DNA from: Bacteroidales bacterium UBA1189
GTDB lineage: Bacteria; Bacteroidota; Bacteroidia; Bacteroidales; Bacteroidaceae
Reading direction: 5' to 3'
Assembly (NCBI GenBank): GCA_002309805.1
Contig: DBYJ01000009.1
Span: 55,820-88,775, forward strand
Length of the DNA stretch: 32,956 bases
The position numbers were made by a program, and so were the translations under genes. Under the pieces are notes generated by a model. The model saw only the letters and a list, made by a program, of their open reading frames with translations. It had not been told where the DNA came from and did not search any database. Below, one piece after another: positions 6,746 through 14,217 of this stretch. Each line of letters opens with the position of its first letter. Positions within the stretch are counted from its first letter, which is position 1.

Positions 6746-8599
6746 ATCCAAATCAAACGTTGACATCAGCAATTGGAGGTTGGGGTTTTCCTTGACCATT
6801 TCCTCGTATTGCTGGCGCGGCGTAAGCAGACGCGCTGAAACTGCAGCCTCAGAAACAACGATTTCCATCGTGACGCGGCTGTTGTGAAGTTCCTTCCGCA
6901 TATAGGCTTCGATGGCTGATTTCTTCTTCCGCAGGTCCGATTCAATCAGGTTGTTGGCTACGCTGACGGAGAAGGTTACTCCGTCCTCTTTCAGATGAGG
7001 AAGGAGGGCGTTCATACGTCCAGCGGTGGCAATGTCCTCGCGGGGCAGGGATGCTGCAAATGTACGCCATGCAATTTGCATATCCTCTTCGTTAAAGGGC
7101 TTGTCGGGGGCAGGGGTGTTCTCCTTGCCTTCCTGAAGAAGGGGCGCTTCGTTGGCTTTGTCACCCGTGGAGGCATTCGGCGTTTCGGCTGTAGGATTAT
7201 CCACTTTTTTCGCGCGGATGCTGACGGTGCCGAGACGGCTGCGTTGGGGTAACTTGGGTTGAGAGGGCTGTTGCACCTCTGCACCCTGCACCTTTTGCAT
7301 TCTTTGCACCTCAATCGGGGCTTGGGGCGTACTCGGAGTACTCTGAGTATTCGGATTATTCGGAGTGCTCGGATTACTTGGAGTATTCGAGACAGCAGGC
7401 TGCGTACTGTTCTTCGGCAGGCTGGCGGGAGCTGCGGATTGGGCAGTTCCGAAGATGGGTTTCAACTGTGCAGGGCGGCGCCCCGCACTGGCATCGTCGG
7501 CATCGTCGGAGGTCAGCTGGGAAAGCTGGATAAGCGTCAGTTCCACCAGCAGGCGTTTGTTGCGACTGATACGGTAGTTGAGGTCGCAGTCGTTGCAGAG
7601 GCGGATGGCCTTGTAGAGGAACTTCTGCGGGCATCGTGCAGCCTGTTCCTGATAGCGATTGCGCATCTCCTCGCCGACGTCGAGCAGGGGAAGGGTGACA
7701 GCATCGTGGCTCACCAGCAGGTCGCGCAGATGCGAGGCCAGGCCGCCGATGAAGTTGCCGCCGTCGAAACCTCGGCTTAGGATTTCGTTGAAGAGCAGGA
7801 TGCAGTCTGATGTCTTGTTCTCCAGGAAAAGGTCGGTGAAGCGGAAGAAGTAGTCGTAGTCGAGGATGTTCAGGTTGTCGATAACGCTCTTGTAGGTGAG
7901 GTTTCCTGCCGAGTAGCTTACCATCTGGTCGAAGATGGAGAGGGCATCGCGCATACCTCCGTCGGCCTTCTGGGCAATCACCATCAGTGCCTGTTCCTCG
8001 GCTGTCACGCCCTCTTTGGCTGCCACGCTCCGCAGGTGGTCCACCATATCGCCGACGCTGATGCGATAGAAATCATAGACCTGGCAGCGGCTTAGGATGG
8101 TGGGGAGGACTTTGTGTCGTTCGGTGGTGGCAAGGATGAACTTGGCGTAGGCAGGCGGCTCCTCAAGGGTCTTCAGGAAGGCGTTGAAAGCGGCGGTCGA
8201 AAGCATGTGTACCTCGTCGATGATGAACACCTTGTAGCGTCCGACCTGCGGCGGGATGCGCACTTGGTCGATAAGGCTGCGGATGTCCTCTACGGAGTTG
8301 TTGCTGGCGGCGTCCAGCTCGTGGATATTGAGAGAGCGTCCTTCGTTGAAGGCGCGGCACGATTCGCATTCGTTGCACGCCTCGCCATCGGGCGTCAGAT
8401 GGTCGCAGTTGATGGTCTTGGCGAAGATGCGGGCACAGGTGGTCTTTCCCACGCCACGCGGACCGCAGAACAGGTAGGCGTGTGCCAGCTTATCCTCGCG
8501 GATGGCGTTCTTCAGCGTGGTGGTCAGGCCTTTCTGGCCAATCACCGTGTCGAACGTCGAGGGGCGGTATTTGCGGGCAGATACAATGAAGTTTTCCAT
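6737..8599 (-). CDS. dnaX: DNA polymerase III subunits gamma and tau
   Basis: The clamp-loader ATPase, 620 residues. Walker A GPRGVGKT is at 46-53. The zinc-binding cysteines are Cys65, Cys75, Cys78 and Cys81, and Walker B reads IIDEVHML. AAA+ domains fill about 1-360. A Pro/Thr/Asn/Ser-rich linker with short repeats (NTPSNPSTPNNPN) joins a C-terminal tau-like region. ATG 8599 (MENFIVSARKYRPSTF) is the family start; an upstream ATG would lie at the transcription start and is rejected. A strong promoter overlaps the region just upstream. No slippery heptamer for a gamma product was identified. Confidence 0.97.
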   Translation of the reverse strand: MENFIVSARKYRPSTFDTVIGQKGLTTTLKNAIREDKLAHAYLFCGPRGVGKTTCARIFAKTINCDHLTPDGEACNECESCRAFNEGRSLNIHELDAASNNSVEDIRSLIDQVRIPPQVGRYKVFIIDEVHMLSTAAFNAFLKTLEEPPAYAKFILATTERHKVLPTILSRCQVYDFYRISVGDMVDHLRSVAAKEGVTAEEQALMVIAQKADGGMRDALSIFDQMVSYSAGNLTYKSVIDNLNILDYDYFFRFTDLFLENKTSDCILLFNEILSRGFDGGNFIGGLASHLRDLLVSHDAVTLPLLDVGEEMRNRYQEQAARCPQKFLYKAIRLCNDCDLNYRISRNKRLLVELTLIQLSQLTSDDADDASAGRRPAQLKPIFGTAQSAAPASLPKNSTQPAVSNTPSNPSTPNNPNTQSTPSTPQAPIEVQRMQKVQGAEVQQPSQPKLPQRSRLGTVSIRAKKVDNPTAETPNASTGDKANEAPLLQEGKENTPAPDKPFNEEDMQIAWRTFAASLPREDIATAGRMNALLPHLKEDGVTFSVSVANNLIESDLRKKKSAIEAYMRKELHNSRVTMEIVVSEAAVSARLLTPRQQYEEMVKENPNLQLLMSTFDLDLI

Positions 8600-8617
8600 T
8601 ATTCGGTGATTTTTCTG

Positions 8618-8649
8618 CAAAGGTACGAATATGCGGGCGAAAAAGCAAA
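8618..8649 (-). promoter_or_regulatory. Bacteroidetes-type promoter of dnaX
   Basis: On the minus strand, TTTG (8646-8649), 20-bp spacer, then a perfect TACCTTTG (8618-8625). The dnaX ATG at 8599 follows within 20 bp. Confidence 0.75.
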
Positions 8650-8665
8650 TGTTTTTCCTGATTTC

Positions 8666-9523
8666 CTACCTTATCGGGGTGACGTTTGTGGGGACGAGGA
8701 CGGCTTTGTGGGCGGCTTCCTGGGCTGAAGCAGCCTGCTCAGCCGTGAGACCCTCTGGACGATAGGACAATCCGACGGGGCTGATGCCTGTAATGGCTTC
8801 TAGCCAGGTACAGGCGGCGATGTAGCGTCCAAGCGTGTAGTCGAGATGGTAGCCGTCGCGGGTAAAGTCACGGGTAGGGTAGGTGGCGAGGACCTCGGAG
8901 GTACGAGCGTTCTGGATGGCTGTGCCGCAGGGGATGCAGAAGGTCAGCTCGGGATGGTTGCGGACGGTCTGTTCGACGCTGGAGGCGATGCAGGCGTACA
9001 TATAGTGCTGGCTGCGGTTGTAGTTGGCAAAACCGCCGTGGTCGGAGTCCTTGGCATAGGCCCACGTCTGGTGGAAGCCCATCCGTACGGTGTCCACGCG
9101 GGCCAGCGCCTTCACATAGCCGATGAGCAGGCTGAGGTAGGGCTCGTAGGTTTCGGGCAGGCCCGACTCCTGACTTACCTGCTGGAAGGTGATGATGTCC
9201 CACGGCTCGTCAGCCACCATATAGCGCAGGGCAGTGGCGGGGCGGTTGGTCTTGGTGCCGTCGACAATTTTGCGGTACTCGAAGCTGCCCGTGCCCTTCG
9301 TGGCGTCCTTCCAATGCGAGGCGAGCGATTGTCCGCCGCGATAGCCGTTGCCGATGATGAGGTTGACGCCAGCCTCGTGAGCCAGTTCATAGAGATACTG
9401 TTCCACAGCGTCCTGCGAGAACGAGTTACCGACAGCCAATACGCGCAGCGTAGGCAACGACTGCCCGTAGGCGGTGAGCACCACGAGTAGGAATGCCAGC
9501 AGTAGGGAGTGTCTTTTTTGCAT
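8666..9523 (-). CDS. DUF4886 secreted SGNH-like hydrolase
   Basis: A 285-residue protein with a signal peptide (LLLAFLLVVLTAYGQS). The mature part starts with VLAVGNSFSQDAVEQYLYEL, a GDS-like nucleophile block with Ser after GN. It also contains GYRGGQSLASHW, and near the end DGYHLDYTLGRY, whose Asp and His would complete an SGNH triad. These blocks match the DUF4886 family common in Bacteroidales, of unproven biochemical function, often near polysaccharide-degradation genes. It is transcribed divergently from the calpain-like lipoprotein gene. Confidence 0.8.
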   Translation of the reverse strand: MQKRHSLLLAFLLVVLTAYGQSLPTLRVLAVGNSFSQDAVEQYLYELAHEAGVNLIIGNGYRGGQSLASHWKDATKGTGSFEYRKIVDGTKTNRPATALRYMVADEPWDIITFQQVSQESGLPETYEPYLSLLIGYVKALARVDTVRMGFHQTWAYAKDSDHGGFANYNRSQHYMYACIASSVEQTVRNHPELTFCIPCGTAIQNARTSEVLATYPTRDFTRDGYHLDYTLGRYIAACTWLEAITGISPVGLSYRPEGLTAEQAASAQEAAHKAVLVPTNVTPIR

Positions 9524-9582
9524 AATTCGGTGTGTTAGGTAGAAAAAGTTGATTTCGGGTGTAAAGATACGGAAAAATGTTG

Positions 9583-9590
9583 TATCTTTG
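9583..9590 (+). promoter_or_regulatory. -7 box upstream of the calpain-like lipoprotein gene
   Basis: A perfect TATCTTTG in the divergent gap, 40 bp before ATG 9631. No convincing TTTG -33 element is found at the expected distance. Confidence 0.45.
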
Positions 9591-9630
9591 TCGCCATAGT
9601 TCGGAAATTAACATAAATAATGAATCAGAT

Positions 9631-11406
9631 ATGAAAAGGAACATCTTCTACGTCGTCGTACTGAGCTTGTTATGCCTGGTAACTTCGTGCTATGACGATT
9701 CGGAACTCCGCGAGCGGATAGACAACCTCGAGGTCGTCACCGTATCGGGCATCAACCAGCAGCTGGCTTCGCTCCAGTCGTCGCTGAACCTCCTCACGGA
9801 GACGTACAATTCGCTGGTGGGCACGGTCAGCCTCCTCGAAGCCACTGACGCCGCGCAGCAGGAGCAGATTGACTCCCTTATGAATAAGGAAGATGCACTG
9901 GCGGCGGAAATCGAGTCGCTGCGCTCGTCCATCGGCAATCTGCAGACCTGGGTCGATGAGATGCTCAATGGCTACGCCACTACCGACGACATGAACGCGC
10001 AGCTGGCCGTCATCCAGGACAGCATCAAAGCCGTCTCGGCCCGTACAAGTGCGCAGTTCGCCGCCATTCTAGAACAGATTAAGGCTCTTCAGGCCCAGAT
10101 AGCACAGCTGTTTGCCACGCTTGACATCCTTTTCGACGCCGCCGATGATATCTCCTACACCCCTGGCGAGCAGGTGGCCGTGAACTACACACTGGTCAAT
10201 GCCGACGACAAGACGCAGGTGGTCTGTATGGCTGACGAGGGCTGGATGGCAGTGGTCACACCCAAGTCGGCCGAGACGGGAACCATCACCGTCACCACCC
10301 CTGAAACAGGCGGCGAGGGACGCGTGCTGGTGCTTGTCGGCAGCACGTCGAACACCATTATGCGCTTCCTCACCTTCGTGGAGGGTGAGCAGGCTGACGA
10401 GGACCGCTATACCTTTGTCGGCACCTGGCCGCAGTCGGCTACACAGCCTGGCGGAGCCCTGTGCGGAGGCGAACTGTCGAAGTTGCTCAGCAAGATTTCG
10501 GGCCGCACCTACGCTTCCGATTGCGGCGGTATGGGCAGCGGCTTCAAGAACGACCATCGCGCCACCGCCGAGGAACTGGAGTGGCTGGCCGACTACACTG
10601 CCAAGCCCGCCAAGATGGACGGCTTCAGCAACTGGATGACCCGCCGCATTACCCTCTATCCTTTCGATACGCCCCTTCCTGCCGACTGCAACCAGCACAG
10701 CATCGGCGACTGCAACACCGTCAGCACACTGGCCACGATGGCCTATATGTATCCGCGCTTCATCCAGAGCATCATCACCCAGGTGAGCGACAAGGAGTTC
10801 CAGGTCAAGATGTTCGACCCCGACGGAAAGCGCATTACGGTGGGTGTCGACAACAAGGTGCTCTTCACCAACGATGCCTATCCCGCACAGATGACGGGCA
10901 AGAACAACCGCTTCACGTGGGCCACCATTCTTGAGAAGGCAATCATGAAATGGCTCTACGTGTTCCGTCCAGGTAAAGAGTTGGGCGGCTTCGGCGCCGA
11001 GGGAATGACGCCCCTCTTCACGGGCGACGGACGCAGCTTCGCCGTCAGTCCAGGCCGATGCACGGCTGAGGAGTTGAAGCTCTTCGTTACCGTCAGCATC
11101 CAGCACGGACTCATCGTCAACGGGGGATTCAACAAGCAGGGCCTGAAGATGGGCAATCACGAGACCATCACCGCCCACGGCCACAGCTTCTTCCTCCCGA
11201 ACGACCCCAACGCCCTCTTCGCCATCCGCAATCCGTGGGGGCAGGGTAGCGACGACCACGTGATGCAGTGCTACGACAATGACCACGCCCCTTCGGGCTA
11301 CGACGGGTCCATCCCCAGCACCATCGACCTCCGCATCATCAGCCCAGGCATCGCCAGCCTCTACTACGACGGCCCCCGCGAGCCCTATCAGATTCCGACA
11401 TGGTAA
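9631..11406 (+). CDS. Calpain-like (family C2) cysteine peptidase lipoprotein
   Basis: A 591-residue protein. The signal peptide ends in LVTSC, making Cys20 the lipidation site, followed by acidic YDDSE, which may favour surface export. A coiled coil with a DUF4988-like start covers about 25-165, and a BACON-like beta domain about 171-254 (ITVTTPE, LTFVEGE). The catalytic region spans about 258-590. It shows QHSIGDC (Gln355, Cys361), HGHSFF (His518) and RNPWG (Asn534), the same order and local motifs as the calpain signature Q-x5-C, GHA/S and RNPWG. It would therefore be an envelope-anchored peptidase. Start ATG 9631 is chosen because the signal peptide begins there. Substrate unknown. Confidence 0.75.
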   Translation: MKRNIFYVVVLSLLCLVTSCYDDSELRERIDNLEVVTVSGINQQLASLQSSLNLLTETYNSLVGTVSLLEATDAAQQEQIDSLMNKEDALAAEIESLRSSIGNLQTWVDEMLNGYATTDDMNAQLAVIQDSIKAVSARTSAQFAAILEQIKALQAQIAQLFATLDILFDAADDISYTPGEQVAVNYTLVNADDKTQVVCMADEGWMAVVTPKSAETGTITVTTPETGGEGRVLVLVGSTSNTIMRFLTFVEGEQADEDRYTFVGTWPQSATQPGGALCGGELSKLLSKISGRTYASDCGGMGSGFKNDHRATAEELEWLADYTAKPAKMDGFSNWMTRRITLYPFDTPLPADCNQHSIGDCNTVSTLATMAYMYPRFIQSIITQVSDKEFQVKMFDPDGKRITVGVDNKVLFTNDAYPAQMTGKNNRFTWATILEKAIMKWLYVFRPGKELGGFGAEGMTPLFTGDGRSFAVSPGRCTAEELKLFVTVSIQHGLIVNGGFNKQGLKMGNHETITAHGHSFFLPNDPNALFAIRNPWGQGSDDHVMQCYDNDHAPSGYDGSIPSTIDLRIISPGIASLYYDGPREPYQIPTW

Positions 11407-11413
11407 AGATGTA

Positions 11414-11448
11414 GTTAAGAGTTAAGAATTAAGAGTTAAAAGTTAAAA
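11414..11448 (+). repeat. Period-7 repeat, word GTTAAGA
   Basis: Five heptamers (GTTAAGA, GTTAAGA, ATTAAGA, GTTAAAA, GTTAAAA) begin 8 bp after the stop of the calpain-like gene and run into the duplicated leader at 11460. Confidence 0.85.
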
Positions 11449-11459
11449 AAGTCCTGTGT

Positions 11460-11588
11460 GCAGTATTCAAGACATTCGTCTGCAACTCCTGAACTCCTGC
11501 AACTCCTGAACTCCTTAAAAACAACAATATGAAAAGCAGAGCTGTTTATTATTCATTATTCCTCGTATCAATTATCCTCCTTGGATGT
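11460..11588 (+). repeat. Duplicated leader plus signal peptide cassette, copy A
   Basis: This 129-bp segment covers the leader of the alpha/beta-hydrolase gene and the codons of its signal peptide up to lipobox Cys20. It matches, inverted, 15087-15216 in front of the GH16 gene. In the roughly 70 bp before the ATG I count two substitutions and one single-base indel. The signal peptide part is also clearly related. The leader holds repeats of AACTCCTG. Confidence 0.9.
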
Positions 11589-12431
11589 CAGGGAGCAGTG
11601 AAGGAAACCTACACCGAGTGTCAGACCGTCGAGGACGGCGGAACAGGTCCCTACAAGGCCATTATGGTCAGCGAGCCCAGCCTCGAAGCCCACACCATCT
11701 TCCGTCCAGCCGACCTGAAGCCCTTCGGGCCCAAGAACCCCCTCCCCATCCTCGTGTGGGGCAATGGCGCCTGCGCCAACTCACCCTGGGAACACGTCAA
11801 CTTCCTCTCGGAAATAGCCTCGCACGGCTATATGGTCGTCGCCATCGGCTATATGCCCACGCTGGGCGAACGCTATCAGGGCCCGATGTCCACCAGCGAC
11901 CAGCAGATTGAAGGGCTTGACTGGGCCCTCGCACAGAACACCGACCCCGCGAGCCCCTACTACGGACGCCTCAATCCCCAGGCCATCTGTGCTGCGGGAA
12001 TGTCGTGCGGCGGTCTGCAGACCCTGGCCAACTGCGCCGACCCGCGCCTGAAGACCATTATGATTTGCAACAGCGGCCTCTTCGTCGACCCCAACGTGGC
12101 GATGCCAGGGATGCCGATGCCCCACAAGGAGCAGCTGAACAGCATCCACACCCCCGTCCTCTATATGCTGGGCGGCGAGCGTGACATCGCCTACGGCAAC
12201 GGAATGGACGACTACCAGCGCATCAAGCACGTCCCCGCCTTTGCCGCCAACTATCCCGTCGGTCACGGCGGAACCTATGCCCAACCCCACGGCGGCGAGT
12301 TCGCCATCGTAGCCACGGCCTGGCTCAACTGGCTGCTCAAGGACGACGGCGAAGCAGGCAAGATGTTCGTCGGCAATCCCCCCTCCCTGACCACCCGCGA
12401 CGGCTGGACGTTGGAGAGCAATTTCAAGTAG
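11529..12431 (+). CDS. Alpha/beta-hydrolase lipoprotein
   Basis: A 300-residue lipoprotein. The signal peptide ends at Cys20 in IILLGC. The alpha/beta-hydrolase core shows the oxyanion-side strand PILVWGNG (73-80), the nucleophile elbow GMSCGG with Ser159, the acid candidate Asp219 in LGGERD and His246 in PVGHGG. The family resembles dienelactone hydrolase or polyester-cleaving lipase-type esterases. The substrate is not evident, but the surrounding genes suggest a plant or microbial glycan ester. Its leader and signal peptide are near-duplicates of those of the GH16 gene. A strong terminator follows at 12462. Confidence 0.8.
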   Translation: MKSRAVYYSLFLVSIILLGCQGAVKETYTECQTVEDGGTGPYKAIMVSEPSLEAHTIFRPADLKPFGPKNPLPILVWGNGACANSPWEHVNFLSEIASHGYMVVAIGYMPTLGERYQGPMSTSDQQIEGLDWALAQNTDPASPYYGRLNPQAICAAGMSCGGLQTLANCADPRLKTIMICNSGLFVDPNVAMPGMPMPHKEQLNSIHTPVLYMLGGERDIAYGNGMDDYQRIKHVPAFAANYPVGHGGTYAQPHGGEFAIVATAWLNWLLKDDGEAGKMFVGNPPSLTTRDGWTLESNFK

Positions 12432-12461
12432 GGAGAAGCCTATAATTCAACGCGGCGATGA

Positions 12462-12498
12462 GTAGAGACGTCACAAAGAGGCGTCTCTACGTTTTTTT
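12462..12498 (+). terminator. Intrinsic terminator after the alpha/beta-hydrolase gene
   Basis: Stem GTAGAGACG (12462-12470) pairs with CGTCTCTAC (12482-12490), with an 11-nt loop, followed by GTTTTTTT. Confidence 0.85.
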
Positions 12499-12704
12499 GT
12501 CGAGTCACGAGAAAAAGACGAAACCAATATTTTTGCCTTTGCAAGACAATAATCATAGATGAGTTTTATTTAACGCCAAATCGCTCTTTAGATCGCAATT
12601 CTTGCTTATTTTTTTGTCTTTTCATGTCATAGTAGCATTTGTTTTCGTTGTCAAAGAGCGTGTATTATCTGACATCAGAATGACATAATCAAGGAATACC
12701 TTTT

Positions 12705-12808
12705 TTTCATCGCAATGAAAAGAATCTTTCATTGCAGTGAAAAGAATCTTTCATCGCAGTGAAAACAATCTTTCATTGCAATGAAAACATTTAATCATTG
12801 CGATGAAA
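12705..12808. repeat. Array of five 16-bp palindromes with exact 22-bp period (array 1)
   Basis: Units at 12705, 12727, 12749, 12771 and 12793 follow TTTCATYGCRATGAAA; units 2 and 3 have GTGAAA in the right half and unit 5 starts AATCAT. The 6-bp linkers are AGAATC-like. The 22-bp spacing is constant and equals about two helical turns. The same kind of array with the same unit number occurs at 31353-31456. Confidence 0.92.
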
Positions 12809-12824
12809 ACTTTCTATCCCTTGA

Positions 12825-12836
12825 TTCTGTACAGAA
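12825..12836. repeat. 12-bp perfect palindrome TTCTGTACAGAA
   Basis: The two halves TTCTGT and ACAGAA are exact reverse complements. It lies 16 bp after array 1 and could be an operator for a dimeric regulator. Confidence 0.6.
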
Positions 12837-12851
12837 AACGAGCCTTTTACG

Positions 12852-12879
12852 CATTTAAGAAAAGGCCTTTTCTTAAATG
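12852..12879. repeat. 28-bp perfect palindrome
   Basis: CATTTAAGAAAAGG is followed directly by its exact reverse complement with no central spacer. It has no T-tract that would make it an obvious terminator. Confidence 0.85.
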
Positions 12880-13064
12880 AGGTAATAACCTCCCTTTTCA
12901 ACCCAAATCTAATGACCGATTAGGGTTAAATCATAGCTGTGATTTAAGGGATTTTCTTTACGCTAGCCACTCAATGCTGCTTTTGCTGTTTCCCGAATCT
13001 CTTTACATTAGTCAGTCTGCATTGTTGTTAAACTACTACCTATATTTCCAAGCGTGCATACATT

Positions 13065-13103
13065 ACAAAAAAAGAAAAAGAGACGCTGAATTGCGTCTCT
13101 TTT
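13065..13103 (-). terminator. Intrinsic terminator after the CE1-type esterase gene
   Basis: An 11-bp stem AAAAGAGACGC/GCGTCTCTTTT (13076-13086 with 13093-13103) has a 6-nt loop. Read on the minus strand it is followed by a long T-rich tract. Confidence 0.85.
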
Positions 13104-13139
13104 GGAGAATTAATGAGTTCTTAACTTTTAACCACTACT

Positions 13140-13985
13140 TTACTTGAAGTTCCTGCTGGCGAAGGGGAGGCTGGTGCGGAGGGCGGTGTGCCAGTATTCC
13201 CAGGTGTGGCCGCCGTTGCGGACGCGGAGCTCGCACGGGATGCGGGCACGGCGCATTGCTCCGTAGAGGTCGATGTCCTGGTCGAAGAGGAAGTCGTCGT
13301 CGCCTATGTCGATGAACCAGCGGACGGTGCGGAGGTCGGTCTTCACCTCGTCAGAGGCGTTCTTGACGAACTCTATGGCATCGTGGTCGTGAACGGCCTT
13401 CATCACATAGGATGTTTTGTCGTCCTTGTTAATGGGCGTGTCGCCCGAGGTGAGCCAGGCACTCATGGCGTAGCACGAGGAGAACATATCGGGGTGGCGC
13501 TGGGCATAGACGGTGGAGCCGCCGCCGCCCATCGAGAGGCCGCTGACGGCACGGTGACCGCGGTCGCCCACACAACGGTACTTACCCTCGACATAGGGGA
13601 TGAATTCGGTGAAGAAGAACTTCTCATAGGCCCAGCCGTCCATATCGAAGTAACCGTTCCAAATGTTCTTCGTATCGGGTCCGCCAGCATTGGGCATCAC
13701 GATGACCATCGGGCTGATTTCGCCCGTGCCAAGCAGTTCGTCAGCAATCTCATTTACACGGCCCTTCTCCACCCACGCGGAGTAGGTGTCGGTGAAACCA
13801 TGAAGCAGGTAGAGGACGGGGTACTGGGCTTCGGCGTTCATCTCGAAACCGAACGGGAGCCAGACGTTGAATTTCACTTTGTCGCCGAGTACCTTGCTCT
13901 GGATGCTGTCGGTGACTACTCGCGCCCCAGCCGACAGACTGACTGCCGCCATCAGCGCCACAAGAAGGAATGCTTTCTTTTTCAT
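13140..13985 (-). CDS. Secreted CE1/esterase D-family esterase
   Basis: A 281-residue protein with a signal peptide (AFLLVALMAAVSLSAGA). The core shows YPVLYLLHGF (55-64), the nucleophile elbow GLSMGG with Ser151, a candidate acid in DIGDDDFLF and GGHTWEYW with the catalytic His. This is the pattern of carbohydrate esterase family 1, such as feruloyl or acetylxylan esterases, and of esterase D. The activity cannot be assigned further. It is flanked by a promoter (14031-14062) and a terminator (13065-13103), so it is probably a single-gene transcript. Confidence 0.85.
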   Translation of the reverse strand: MKKKAFLLVALMAAVSLSAGARVVTDSIQSKVLGDKVKFNVWLPFGFEMNAEAQYPVLYLLHGFTDTYSAWVEKGRVNEIADELLGTGEISPMVIVMPNAGGPDTKNIWNGYFDMDGWAYEKFFFTEFIPYVEGKYRCVGDRGHRAVSGLSMGGGGSTVYAQRHPDMFSSCYAMSAWLTSGDTPINKDDKTSYVMKAVHDHDAIEFVKNASDEVKTDLRTVRWFIDIGDDDFLFDQDIDLYGAMRRARIPCELRVRNGGHTWEYWHTALRTSLPFASRNFK

Positions 13986-14030
13986 TGTAGTATCTCGTTT
14001 AAAGTTAAATAATATCCGATTTTCCGACTG

Positions 14031-14062
14031 CGAAGGTAAGCTATCTACGTGAAACTTCCAAG
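14031..14062 (-). promoter_or_regulatory. Promoter of the CE1-type esterase gene
   Basis: On the minus strand, CTTG (14059-14062), 20-bp spacer, then TACCTTCG (14031-14038). Each box has one mismatch to the Bacteroidetes consensus. Confidence 0.5.
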
Positions 14063-14116
14063 CCCGCGGACGGTTTTTTCAATGTTCAGTTTTTAAATTC
14101 TCGTTTAATGTTTAAG

Positions 14117-14164
14117 GTTTAATGTTTAACGAACACGTCCTTTGGCTTTCGTTAAACGTTAAAC
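14117..14164. repeat. Inverted repeat with GTTTAAY-type heptamer arms
   Basis: GTTTAATGTTTAACGAA (14117-14133) and TTCGTTAAACGTTAAAC (14148-14164) match as inverted arms at 16 of 17 positions, with a 14-nt loop. More GTTTAA words flank both sides. It lies between the GH16 and esterase genes. Confidence 0.75.
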
Positions 14165-14182
14165 GTTCTCCGTTAAACAATT

Positions 14183-14217
14183 TTCAATCTTCAATCTTCA
14201 ATCCTCAATTTCCAATC
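14183..14217 (-). repeat. Period-7 repeat, word TTCAATC, overlapping the GH16 stop
   Basis: Five heptamers (TTCAATC three times, CTCAATT, TCCAATC). The last codons and TGA of the GH16 gene (14205-14207) are formed by this repeat. It is the same word as at 1155-1203. Confidence 0.85.

Larger units (their letters stand above)
12499..13064. other. Palindrome-rich intergenic region without a recognisable gene
   Basis: Between two convergent terminators lie about 565 bp with no open reading frame of note. It contains the five-unit palindrome array at 12705-12808, a perfect 12-bp palindrome at 12825-12836 and a perfect 28-bp palindrome at 12852-12879. Smaller inverted repeats follow, including GAGGT-AATA-ACCTC, CTAAT-gaccg-ATTAG and AAATCA-tagctg-TGATTT. 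Base composition is markedly AT-richer than the flanking genes. A TATTTTTG at 12528-12535 matches a -7 box but has no properly spaced -33 partner. Confidence 0.7.

Noticed and set aside
10069..11286. Long minus-strand open frame opposite the calpain-like gene
   Set aside because: It is the complement of a GC-rich coding gene with strong motifs; the antisense product has no recognisable domain. The same holds for the long plus-strand frame at 15303-16736 opposite DUF2264.
12705..12808. Possible CRISPR array
   Set aside because: Repeats are 16-bp palindromes with only 6-bp linkers that are similar to one another; no spacers and no cas genes in the window.
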